Assembly (NCBI GenBank): GCA_938084835.1
Contig: CALKER010000012.1
Coordinates: 1-64,000 of the forward strand
From: an uncultured Thermoguttaceae bacterium
GTDB taxonomy: Bacteria; Planctomycetota; Planctomycetia; Pirellulales; Thermoguttaceae
Reading direction: 5' to 3'
DNA: 64,000 nucleotides
In this document: in pieces, positions 9,165-17,584 of the stretch
Position numbering within the stretch: the first letter of the stretch is position 1
How the letters are laid out: every line of letters starts with the position of its first letter
The notes under the pieces: generated by a model
Told to the model about the DNA's origin: nothing
Database searches by the model: none
Seen by the model: the letters and a program-made list of their open reading frames with translations, nothing else
Made by a program: the position numbers and the translations under genes

Positions 9165-9928
9165 GGGGCCGATGTCGAATTTTCCTGGTCACAAGTTCCG
9201 TTTTGACGATTCATTCGGCCCTGCAAATTGGCAGCCAATCATACCTTACGCAAAGCGTCGTTGCAAGGTTCGCAACTCGAATTAAGGATTGTTTTTGGCC
9301 TGAATTGCACCGGCAAAGAATAATATCGCCAATCCCACCTCGTTAGTTCGATCGATTCAAAAAAATTTTTAACCAATCTACTCCTTGTGGGGAAGGGCTC
9401 AGGAGCAAATCATTTGCTAACTTTTCCCGATTTTTGCCGCGAGTGAACGGACCGCTTCCTCGTCCAAACGATTGCCCCAAGAATTGCACTACCATGCAAT
9501 CCAAAAGTCAGGAAGACGAACCTCAAAACCTAAATTCCTTCCGCGAGATTTCCTAATCGCCCTGGTTTCGTGACCTGTTCTGCCTAAGACCACGAATTGT
9601 GCGATTAGTCACCTGTAAAGTCAAACATTCCCCGGTACTGCAAAATACACCTCAATCTTTCCTTTTCCGGACGAAATCATGACAATATTGCCAAATTAAC
9701 AGATTTTTTGGCTACAATCCAAGCCACAAATCCCCAGAGCGTAGAGCTCTCATGACCGATCTTTGAGCCGATGTGCATCGCAGAATCGGACCGTTCACTC
9801 GGTGGACTTGCGGTCTCAGCCCAGGCAGCGGCGTTAACCCTCCGCACGCCTCAAAACGGGAGCTTGCGGGATAACGGAGGATTAACGCATCTTGCCCGGC
9901 GTTTAGCGATTAATGACCCGAGCGAGGT
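9165..9928. other. Gap between the 16S promoter and the DUF1573 gene
   Basis: No convincing gene. The part near 9180-9740 is AT-richer than the flanks and may carry upstream promoter elements of the rRNA gene. At 9833-9889 there is an imperfect long hairpin: GCGTTAACCCTCCG pairs with CGGAGGATTAACGC after a loop that itself can fold (CGCCTC...GAGCTTGCG). It sits just after the stop of the - strand operon and may act as its transcript end, but there is no T-run. Confidence 0.4.
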
Positions 9929-11014
9929 TTATTCCTGATCCGTCGCGCTCGAGGTTCCAACCGACGACCCGGACGACTCCACTTTAGGATCAGATTCTTC
10001 CTCGGCGGGGACGATATGACCGGTTACGGGCACCTCCAAGATACCGTCTGCAAGGTCGGTGTGAATCTTCAACGTGGCGCTTATCCTGCCGGGTGTACGA
10101 GGCACGGTGTATTCCACTACGAGCCACTGAAGCTTTGAACTCTCCCCGGGTAGTTGAACGTCAAACCCTTCCGGTAAGTTTTCGACAGCAGTAACCCGAA
10201 ACGGAACTTCGCCTTGAATAAGCAGTTTTCGCATGACTTTTTGACCTGGCGCAAGAAGGCCTAGCATGAGGGGTGAGGGCCGAGCGGAAAGGGGCGCTCT
10301 TACTACGCCTTCCACCTGCACCGTAAGTGTGCGTAGTCGTGAATCCCGCTCGTTGGTAACTAAAAGCAGGTTATCGCGGATGTAACCCACAGGCGTGTCT
10401 GGTAAAAGCCGCGCTACAATCTGATAGGAGGTCCGGCCTGTCTGGCGGCTGAGTTCTTTGACCGAGGCACTGATGTATTGGGGAGCACGCACTTCCAAAA
10501 TCTGCCAATCGCCGCGCGCAAGGTGGGTGGCGGTTACCGACACTTCTGGACTTTCCTTGCCGGCCGACACCGTACCGAAATTGAAAAGCCCCGGTTCGAA
10601 AACAACGTCTGATCGTATGTACATGTAGCAATGTAATTGCACTTCTGCTGGGAAGGGTTTGCGAAAACGCACGCGAAGGGTTGCTTCCTTCCAGCCCAAG
10701 AATTGGGTTGTATTGGCCCGTGCTATGATTTCCCCTACTTCATGGGTCTTAAGCAGCGATTTGGAAACCTCCGGAATGGTGCATCCACAAGTGGTGGTAA
10801 CGGACTCCACCTCTACGTCTTCCACATAGAGATTGCGGAACCGGAATCGGTGTTCCGCTTTTTGCCCGCGGACAAGCACCCCGAAGTCGTGGCTAAAATG
10901 ATCGAACATCTTCCGAGCCCATTCTTGGGCCGATGAGACGTGCAGCCCGCTTCCCATCCACACAAGGATGGTGAGCAAAAAACTTGGCCACAAGCCGCGC
11001 TTGTTCCACTCCAT
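9929..11014 (-). CDS. DUF1573 domain secreted protein
   Basis: The 361-aa product has an N-terminal signal peptide (WPSFLLTILVWMGSGLHVSSAQ). A DUF1573 (Ig-like) domain follows directly: FDHFSHDFGVLVRGQKAEHRFRF ... VESVTTTCGCTIPEV, with the hallmark TTCGCT. Two further beta-rich repeats follow (about residues 140-230 and 235-335), each with FNFGTV- or LMLGLLAPGQ-type openings. The last 25 residues are Glu/Ser-rich. The function is unknown; the family is abundant in planctomycetes and Bacteroidetes and is exported. The start has GGAG upstream. It lies 76 bp after the corrinoid protein gene on the same strand and may be co-transcribed, though a functional link is not obvious. Confidence 0.85.
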   Translation of the reverse strand: MEWNKRGLWPSFLLTILVWMGSGLHVSSAQEWARKMFDHFSHDFGVLVRGQKAEHRFRFRNLYVEDVEVESVTTTCGCTIPEVSKSLLKTHEVGEIIARANTTQFLGWKEATLRVRFRKPFPAEVQLHCYMYIRSDVVFEPGLFNFGTVSAGKESPEVSVTATHLARGDWQILEVRAPQYISASVKELSRQTGRTSYQIVARLLPDTPVGYIRDNLLLVTNERDSRLRTLTVQVEGVVRAPLSARPSPLMLGLLAPGQKVMRKLLIQGEVPFRVTAVENLPEGFDVQLPGESSKLQWLVVEYTVPRTPGRISATLKIHTDLADGILEVPVTGHIVPAEEESDPKVESSGSSVGTSSATDQE

Positions 11015-11090
11015 CGAATGATGCTCCTACTTTGCCGACATTCGCGATGATCTGAGAGTCACGCAACCCCTGATAAGCCATGCTCCCAGC

Positions 11091-11747
11091 TTATGCGGAA
11101 GTTTGGATACCGGCCACGCGGGCAGCAAACTGCAAGCCGTCCACTGCCGTCTTACCGTAGAAATCACATCCTGCCGCTTGGGCGAGAAGCTCGCTTGCTG
11201 CCGCTCCGCCAACCATGATTGACACCTGATCGCGAAGGCCCGCCGCGCGGATTGCATCCATCGTCTTGGTCACGGAACTGTAGCAGGTGGTCAACAGCAA
11301 GCTCATCCCTACCACGCAGGGTTGGTGTTGACGAATGGCTTCCACAAATCTCTCCGGCGGAACATCAACGCCCAGGTCCAGCACATCGAAGCCGGCACCT
11401 TCTAAGAGCATTACCACGATATCTTTTCCGATGTCGTGTACATCGTGCTGGACTGTGCCAATAACCGCTCGCGGACGGGAACTACTCTTGGTTCCCGTGA
11501 TACTTTCCCGCAGCCGCGGGCCAAGCTCGGTCATGATTTGCTTCATAATCATACCGCCGAACATTAAATCCGGGATAAAACATTCTTCGCGAGCAAAGCG
11601 GTTACCCAGCTCAATCATCCCGCGGTTACATTCGGCCACAATCTCTGCGGGAGGGACTCCGGCGGCAAGCTTTTCCCGCACAAGTCGCAATGCTTGCTCC
11701 TCATCGCAATGGGCGAGGGCTTGAACAAGATCGCTAGATCCATTCAT
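11091..11747 (-). CDS. Corrinoid (cobalamin-binding) methyltransferase protein, MtaC/MtbC-like
   Basis: Carries the methyl group on a cobamide between two methyltransferases. A four-helix B12-2 'cap' domain fills about residues 5-85. A Rossmann B12-binding domain follows, with the His-loop DVHDIGKDIV (102-111; H104 as lower cobalt ligand), the GMSLLLTTC segment and VGGAAAS. At 218 aa the size is normal for trimethylamine/methanol/methoxy-type corrinoid proteins. GAGGAAAAC precedes the ATG. The UroD-like methyltransferase gene upstream is its likely partner; the substrate cannot be read from sequence. No corrinoid reductive activase (RamA-like) gene was seen nearby. Confidence 0.9.
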   Translation of the reverse strand: MNGSSDLVQALAHCDEEQALRLVREKLAAGVPPAEIVAECNRGMIELGNRFAREECFIPDLMFGGMIMKQIMTELGPRLRESITGTKSSSRPRAVIGTVQHDVHDIGKDIVVMLLEGAGFDVLDLGVDVPPERFVEAIRQHQPCVVGMSLLLTTCYSSVTKTMDAIRAAGLRDQVSIMVGGAAASELLAQAAGCDFYGKTAVDGLQFAARVAGIQTSA

Positions 11748-11824
11748 AGTAGTTTTCCTCGGCTCAAAAAAGCGAATTAGTAATTCCTATCTCCAAACAG
11801 CCGGACTACTGAATGGAAACCGTT

Positions 11825-12028
11825 TTAGAAGGACAACAAGCATTGCCAAATATAGAGGTAGGCTAATGTATCGATCTCTTCCCAAATTTGCTGAACAAGT
11901 TTTTCGTCCCCTTGGATAGGCGGCAACTCGCGCACCTTTTCTTCCCAAGGGAAGCAGGTGCCCGGGGGACGTCGCACCATCTCCACCGGTATGCGCGGTT
12001 GTTTTTCCTCCACAGCAGGACCTGACAT
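11825..12028 (-). CDS. Hypothetical 67-aa protein between methyltransferase genes
   Basis: A small frame starting MSGPAVEEKQPRIPVEMV, with AAGGAG six bases before the ATG. It is rich in Pro and Glu, and its C-terminus EEIDTLAYLYIWQCLLSF is hydrophobic and aromatic. The frame continues seven codons upstream to another ATG at 12049 with no clear ribosome site. No family is recognised. It lies between the UroD-like and corrinoid genes with gaps of 126 and 77 bp, same strand, so it may be a small accessory subunit of the methyltransfer system. Confidence 0.65.
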   Translation of the reverse strand: MSGPAVEEKQPRIPVEMVRRPPGTCFPWEEKVRELPPIQGDEKLVQQIWEEIDTLAYLYIWQCLLSF

Positions 12029-12154
12029 GGATGGCTCCTTATGTGTCAATGTGTTTCACTTTCGCAGGGAGATTACTAAGTCCCAGCTTCCGGCTGAACA
12101 TAGCTCCTAGCTTCGGCGGCGCAGGGTTCTCGGAAACTCTCATGGCCGGATCGT

Positions 12155-13351
12155 TCAGTACACACCATATTGGCGCGTGAACTCGGTCATAGCCCGGACA
12201 TTTTCTATTTTCGTATCGTCCTGCATAATGGCCGAGGCATCCATTATATAACCACCGTCCCGCGCCACTCCGTCGATAACCTTTTTGCAATGTTCTTTCA
12301 CGTCATCGGGGGTGCCCAAGGCTAGCAGATCATTGGGGATCCCGCCACTGAGGCAAAACTTTTCTCCGAGGACGTGGTGGACCTCAAAGATGTCACCTCG
12401 ATCCACGTGGTAGATGATGCTCTTTTCTGGCAGTTGAGCAATCCATTTTAGGTTGGGATTCCATTCGCCCTCAGCATAGAAGAGCACTTGAATACCTTGC
12501 TTCCACAGCTCTTCGATAATCCACTTGAGGGTGGGCCAGTAGAAGCGTTCAAACTGTTGAGGGGAAAGAAAGGGCATGCATCCCCGGTGCATCCACAGGC
12601 CGACGGGCAATTGCTTGTTGGGATCGGAGGTAAGGAGGGCCACCTTCAGCAGATGTGGGGCCAGGGCTTCACAAGCCTTTTCCACCTTCGCCGGTTGGCG
12701 ATAGAGGTCCATGCACAACCCTTTATATCCCCGGAGTTTATCCGCCAGGATATCAAACGGAGCCTTCAAGATGCCGGCCAAAGCCGGCACCACGCCACAC
12801 TGGTGGCGCAACCTCTCCACTTGGGAGCCGAAGGCATCGAAATATTGCATCATCGCCATCCCGCCCCGCACGAAGGAAAGATTGTTCCGCATGGTGTTGG
12901 GTTCCCCCGGGGAGACCACTTCCGGACACACACGCGGTAACCACACGTTGTAGAGATAGCCTGTGGGATCAGCGATGAGCAAATCGTACTCATCCGGGCG
13001 CATGAAGGCGCGCTCTTCGGGTGGCTCCAAGTATTGGAAAGGCTTATCGGCCGGAAGATCGATCCCAGGAACGGCATAGTAACGAAGACCGATGGCGGTG
13101 GTCAGTCCGGTCCATACGTACACCATATTGGGAACTACAGCGTCCCAATCAAAGTCGCGGGCACAGCGGATAACCGCCTCGAAGGCCTTGCGATAATCGT
13201 GGGTGACCTCCTGGCACGTGAAGCCGGCATATTTGGCGGTAAATTCCGCCACGAACGGCCGAATGGGGACGCGGTCCGGTTTGCCGTTGCGCATGGCCGT
13301 TACGTACCGGGCAAGCCGTTCCTGGTAGAGCTTTTCCATCTCCTCGCTCAT
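12155..13351 (-). CDS. Uroporphyrinogen decarboxylase-family (MtaA/CmuA-like) methyltransferase
   Basis: A 398-aa TIM-barrel of the UroD superfamily. Here it is probably a methyltransferase working with the corrinoid protein encoded two genes downstream, not a haem enzyme. Visible family blocks are the N-terminal RYVTAMRNGKPDRVPIRPF, VGLWMHRGCMPFLSPQQFERFYWP, ILGWI-like NLKWIAQLP, and the C-terminal DDVKEHCKKVIDGVARDGGYIMDASA. The HxCx(n)C zinc motif of MtaA-type enzymes is not obvious, so the zinc chemistry is uncertain. The start has AAGGAG upstream. It is the first gene of the - strand group UroD-like, 67-aa, corrinoid, DUF1573. Confidence 0.85.
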   Translation of the reverse strand: MSEEMEKLYQERLARYVTAMRNGKPDRVPIRPFVAEFTAKYAGFTCQEVTHDYRKAFEAVIRCARDFDWDAVVPNMVYVWTGLTTAIGLRYYAVPGIDLPADKPFQYLEPPEERAFMRPDEYDLLIADPTGYLYNVWLPRVCPEVVSPGEPNTMRNNLSFVRGGMAMMQYFDAFGSQVERLRHQCGVVPALAGILKAPFDILADKLRGYKGLCMDLYRQPAKVEKACEALAPHLLKVALLTSDPNKQLPVGLWMHRGCMPFLSPQQFERFYWPTLKWIIEELWKQGIQVLFYAEGEWNPNLKWIAQLPEKSIIYHVDRGDIFEVHHVLGEKFCLSGGIPNDLLALGTPDDVKEHCKKVIDGVARDGGYIMDASAIMQDDTKIENVRAMTEFTRQYGVY

Positions 13352-14025
13352 TGAGGAACTCCTTTTTGGAGAGCGAAGGCTATTCTTGACGCAAACGCGC
13401 TAGCCCGCGGCGACCGTCCTTCTGGCCTTCCATCACCTAAGGGTGTCACCCGGTTAAGAAAGGCCCGAAGCCTGGGGTTTGTAAAGAATGATACTGTGTG
13501 CAAAAACGCACCCAGGTAGGCCTGTTTTGAGCCGGTAAGCCGATATTTCGTAAACCACCAAGTTCCCGCATTTTCCCGGAGCTAGCAACTCAGCCTCAAG
13601 GGCAGAGCCGGAAACAGAGCAGGATCCAAAGATTAAAAATTTACCGGATCTTGATCACTCCAGTCAACAAAAGATAAAGGCTGCGAATAAATACCAAATT
13701 ATCTGGAAATGGTGTTTTTATAGTCGTGTTCGGCAGCTTTCGGGTTTTCCCCGGGCATAACTCGAGGCACACACCGCGAGGATAAAGCGTCCGGCCATGG
13801 TAAGTGCAGCCTTTGAACTTGGCCTGCGGGCCTGGAAGGGTTTGGCGAGTTCCCAAAGGGTGTTGCCGAAGGGGACGTTCGCCCGGCGTCTGTCCACGCT
13901 TGTGACGAAAGATACGGTTGTGAAGATGATACCGTACAACCCCACGAACCTCGCCAGAGCGTATTCGGCCGCGTGCCGGCTCGGCCATCGGTCCACCGTG
14001 AGCGTTTTCCGGCAGGCCCTGCATT
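13352..14025. other. Gap with one doubtful small frame
   Basis: No recognisable gene. It should contain the promoter of the methyltransferase operon at its left end. An open - strand frame at 13718-13996 (92 aa, hydrophobic around YGIIFTTVSFVTSV, then VPFGNTLWELAKPF) has gene-like third-position GC but no family I know, and overlapping frames are open too. I leave it as a possible remnant. Confidence 0.3.
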
Positions 14026-15132
14026 TTAGTCGCCCACGAGCCGTCGATATAGCTCCTCATAGGCGGACACCATGGCCGGCACGGAACAATGTTGGGAGAC
14101 AAATTCGCGTGCTGCCTTCCCAATTGTTGCGGCCAACGTTGGATCCTCCAAAAGTCGATGGGTACAGCGTGCCAATGCAAGCCTATCTCCCACCGGAAAG
14201 AGCAACCCTGTCTGCTCGTGGATAATCAGGTCCCGCGTCCCCGGAATATCGGTGGCGACAACCGGTCGTCCGTAAGCCATCGCTTCCAAAATGGCATTCG
14301 ATTGCCCCTCGTAGCCGCTCGTTGACCACACCACGTCCACATGTGGCAACAAGCGAGCTACGTCATCCCGATGGCCCAAAAAGTGGACGCGATCGGCAAT
14401 CTGCACTTGGTCGCGATAGCGCAACAGCTTCTCCCGTTGGGGTCCATCGCCAATCACAAGGAGGTGCACATCACTGCGAACAACCTTCAGCAAATCCGCG
14501 GCCCAGATCGCATCCTCAACACGCTTTTGCGGCCAGAGGCGTCCGATAATCGCTACCAGCTTGGCATTCTCTGAAAGTCCAAGCTCGGCTAAGACCTCTT
14601 CCCGCGACGTGGGGAAAGAAGCCTCCGGTAATGGAACCGCATTGGGGATGACCACGAACTTCTCTGCCGGTAGCCCGTGAGCTACGTAAAAATTACGAAT
14701 AGCCTGACTGTTGACCACTATCGCGTTTGTCCATCGCGCAAGAAGCCGGTCTATGGCAAACTGCCATCCGGTTTTCCACAAATCCACACAACGCTCGGAA
14801 GCAATAATCACCGGCGCCCGCGCGCAGTGGGCCGCAACCCGACCATAACAGTTGCCTGCAAAAAGCCAGGTGTGGACGATAGAGGGCCTGATCTTCCGCA
14901 CAAGCCGAGCAAGACGGAACAAAGCAGCAGGATCCACCCGCCCCCGCTTCCCCACAAAATGAAGTTCTATATCTGACTCCCGCAGTTCGCGCTCCAAGGG
15001 GCCGGTACGTGTCAGCACACAAACGATCGGTTCAAAACGCTGCCGGTCTATATGCCGAACCAAAAGGCTCAGTTGCTTTTCTGCACCGGCCCGATCCAAT
15101 GTGGGAATAACATGAAGAATGCGGATTTTCAC
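14026..15132 (-). CDS. Glycosyltransferase, GT4-like GT-B fold
   Basis: Transfers a sugar from a nucleotide donor, probably in envelope or exopolysaccharide synthesis. The 368-aa protein opens with ILHVIPTLDRAGAEKQLSLL, the acceptor-side Rossmann domain of GT4 enzymes. The donor half has IIGRLWPQKRVEDAI, LVIGDGPQREKL, VHFLGHRDDVARLL and the EX7E motif EGQSNAILE, then AYGRPVVATDIPGTRDLI. The start is GTG, with GAGGAAAC upstream. It stands alone, with gaps of several hundred bp on both sides, so the pathway cannot be inferred. Confidence 0.92.
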   Translation of the reverse strand: MKIRILHVIPTLDRAGAEKQLSLLVRHIDRQRFEPIVCVLTRTGPLERELRESDIELHFVGKRGRVDPAALFRLARLVRKIRPSIVHTWLFAGNCYGRVAAHCARAPVIIASERCVDLWKTGWQFAIDRLLARWTNAIVVNSQAIRNFYVAHGLPAEKFVVIPNAVPLPEASFPTSREEVLAELGLSENAKLVAIIGRLWPQKRVEDAIWAADLLKVVRSDVHLLVIGDGPQREKLLRYRDQVQIADRVHFLGHRDDVARLLPHVDVVWSTSGYEGQSNAILEAMAYGRPVVATDIPGTRDLIIHEQTGLLFPVGDRLALARCTHRLLEDPTLAATIGKAAREFVSQHCSVPAMVSAYEELYRRLVGD

Positions 15133-15539
15133 TTCGCGGAAGTTTCCTCTAATTCCAACCGTAGACGACGGACGAAAACCTAGCCGAGTCGAATCGGCCT
15201 GGCATCTGTGAACTGCCGGTCGTTAGCCACACCTCGTTCCGAGGCTGTTGCCAACCCTGTAACGGCCCGGCACGGCCATTTACCCCCGAATGATCCATCC
15301 ATGTGGTAAGTCAATATCGAGAGTGGCTCAGGGGTGCTCCCAGTGTGTAAGCCGTGGCCTTTGCCGCCTCGAGTGCACTCAGAAATATCGAGGACGGATA
15401 TTCTTGGTCGCCAAACAGTTTTCCTTCAATTTTTTCTGCTGGTCACCGCGGCCGATGTCGGGGTGACAACCGCTCCTGAGCTTTACACCAATACGATGGT
15501 TTGATAAGCCACGAGTGGTTCCGGCCCAACAAATACTGT
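15133..15539. other. Gap without a recognisable gene
   Basis: About 400 bp between the glycosyltransferase start and the UbiD-like stop, both on the - strand. I see no gene, tRNA or clear terminator. Confidence 0.4.
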
Positions 15540-17384
15540 TCAAATAATGCCGTGAAGTGGCTTTCCCGGAGCAGCCAAAGCCTCTACCCGCCGTACCACA
15601 GCGGGATCTTCTTCAAGTGGCGGGGGGTAGCCTGGTTTCATTCGGGCGTCGATCACCAAGGAACCATGGCACCCCCAGTGTTTGGCATGGAGGAAGGCCT
15701 CGATTCCATAGGTGTCGGACGCGGGATTGCTGCGAGTAAATGTCACCCAGAGAAAATTCTCCAACCGTCGGGCTGTGAAGTCACTGTCATCCACGATCAC
15801 TATAAGTGGGAACGCATTCACAGGATCAGTTCTTTTATAGAAAGCGGCGAAGCGAGCCACCGCCTGATCTGTCCCAGAACTGTCCGGGTGATAAGGAGGC
15901 CCTTCAACGACGAGAATGCCCGGTAACACCACCCTTGGCTTGGTAAAACCGAGGTGGGCAGGTAGGGCCATTCGGGCATCCAGTGCCACTGGCAACACGC
16001 GACGTGGAGGCCCGGCGGCCACTACCGCAACCTTCGAGCCTTCATGGAGTCGGCTGCCGGTGTAGTCTAACGTATCCATGTTAGTGCAGGTAAAAAAGTG
16101 CAAATCGTGCTTCCAGTCTACTCGCTCCAGAACATGGCGAAAGAATTCGGCCACATCGTAAACATCAAGATGGGGATTGTCCTCCTCGGCAACGATAAAA
16201 AGATATTTCGTCAACGATATCTGCCCGTATCCGAGGAGGGCATATGCCTGCGTTAAAAGCTGCCGAGGCCGCCGCGGGTCTTCATAAGGAATGTACCTCT
16301 CCGAGCCGATGGCCAAGCACAGCGGATGAACTCCCGCAGCCTCAACCGCATGGATAGCTTTTACCCCGGGCACGGTGCGGGGAAGCACTGGGCCGACCAA
16401 CTCGTGGATCAACTTGGCGAACATGCTGTCTTCTTGGGGGGGACGACCTACCACGGTAAAGGGCCATACCGCATCCCGCCGATGGAACACTCGTTCGACG
16501 CGAATCACTGGGAACTCGTGCTCCAAGCTGTAGTAACCAAGGTGGTCGCCGAAAGGGCCTTCCGGAAGAAGCCCCGGCTCTACGCTCCCCACAATACAAA
16601 AGTCGGCCTCGGCGGAAATAGGTAAATTTCCCGGGCGAACGATCATGGGAATCCGAAAGCCTGCCAGCAGCCCGGCAAAAGATAGCTCGCTTAAATGCGG
16701 GGGCAATGGCATGGTGGCGGCGACGGTCATCGCCGGGGGGCCCCCTACAAAGATATTCACCCGTAGGTTTTCTCCCCGCGCAAGTGCCAACGCATGGTGG
16801 CGGGCTATATCGCGATGCAACTGGTAATGAAGCCCGACCTGAAGGTTGGGCTGGTACCGCCCTCCGGAGATCTGTATCCGATACATGCCCAAATTGGAGT
16901 GGAGCAACCCAGGCCGCGCGGGATCTTCAGTGTACACCTGGGGCAACGTGATAAATGCCCCACCGTCTTGAGGCCAGGAGCGAAGTTGCGGCAGCTGATC
17001 GATCGTTGTCTGACAAGCAAGCACCGGACCCCATCGAACTGGCCGTGGAAAAGCCCGCCACGCCCACCAGGGCGCTTTAAAAATCAGACGTGGCCGCCGC
17101 AACAGGTCGGTCGGGTCAACCCCTAACTGAACAATTGTAGACAAGTGTTCGAGGGTGTCCCGAAATATATACCGCACCCGCTCCATGGTTCCAAAAAGGT
17201 TGCTTACGAGCGGGAAGCGGCAATTTTTGACATGGGCAAAGTAAATCGCTGGTCCCCCCGCCGCGAAAACGCGGCGCTGAATGGCCGCAGCTTCTTGATC
17301 GGCATCCACCGGCTCGTGGATTTCGATCAGTTGCCCAATCTTCCGAAGATCTGCTAAAAGCTCGCCGGTGTTGCGGTATCCCAT
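15540..17384 (-). CDS. UbiD-family decarboxylase
   Basis: A 614-aa member of the prenylated-FMN dependent (de)carboxylase family. Family blocks include LRKIGQLIEIHEPVDADQE at the N-terminus, LRVNIFVGGPPAMTVAATMP, the prFMN/metal region EGPFGDHLGYYS, and the C-terminal VDDSDFTARRLENFLWVTFTRSNP. The length is above the 490-aa E. coli UbiD and fits the longer planctomycete type. No UbiX-type prenyltransferase gene is nearby. Menaquinone synthesis or aromatic acid decarboxylation are both possible; the sequence does not decide. The start has AAGGGAG upstream. Confidence 0.88.
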   Translation of the reverse strand: MGYRNTGELLADLRKIGQLIEIHEPVDADQEAAAIQRRVFAAGGPAIYFAHVKNCRFPLVSNLFGTMERVRYIFRDTLEHLSTIVQLGVDPTDLLRRPRLIFKAPWWAWRAFPRPVRWGPVLACQTTIDQLPQLRSWPQDGGAFITLPQVYTEDPARPGLLHSNLGMYRIQISGGRYQPNLQVGLHYQLHRDIARHHALALARGENLRVNIFVGGPPAMTVAATMPLPPHLSELSFAGLLAGFRIPMIVRPGNLPISAEADFCIVGSVEPGLLPEGPFGDHLGYYSLEHEFPVIRVERVFHRRDAVWPFTVVGRPPQEDSMFAKLIHELVGPVLPRTVPGVKAIHAVEAAGVHPLCLAIGSERYIPYEDPRRPRQLLTQAYALLGYGQISLTKYLFIVAEEDNPHLDVYDVAEFFRHVLERVDWKHDLHFFTCTNMDTLDYTGSRLHEGSKVAVVAAGPPRRVLPVALDARMALPAHLGFTKPRVVLPGILVVEGPPYHPDSSGTDQAVARFAAFYKRTDPVNAFPLIVIVDDSDFTARRLENFLWVTFTRSNPASDTYGIEAFLHAKHWGCHGSLVIDARMKPGYPPPLEEDPAVVRRVEALAAPGKPLHGII

Positions 17385-17584
17385 CGGCTCCCTTTTAACC
17401 CCTTACCACAGGAGGCGTGAGCCCAAAGGGGAGCACCCTGTTGACTGCTACTTCATCGGCCGACCGGTTAGATAGCTTCTCGGGTCAATCGGACCAAAAA
17501 ATGCCTGCTGCAGGCCGGCCACCACTCGGGCTCTGAACCCTGAGGTTATCCCCGCCTCAGACCGCAATGGAGATGATTCCCCAC

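Noticed and set aside
13352..13640. Cobalamin riboswitch expected before a corrinoid operon
   Set aside because: The conserved B12-box (GCCACTG) was not found on the - strand.
13718..13996. 92-codon - strand frame with gene-like codon use downstream of the glycosyltransferase
   Set aside because: No ribosome site or family likeness, and frames on both strands are open in the same place.
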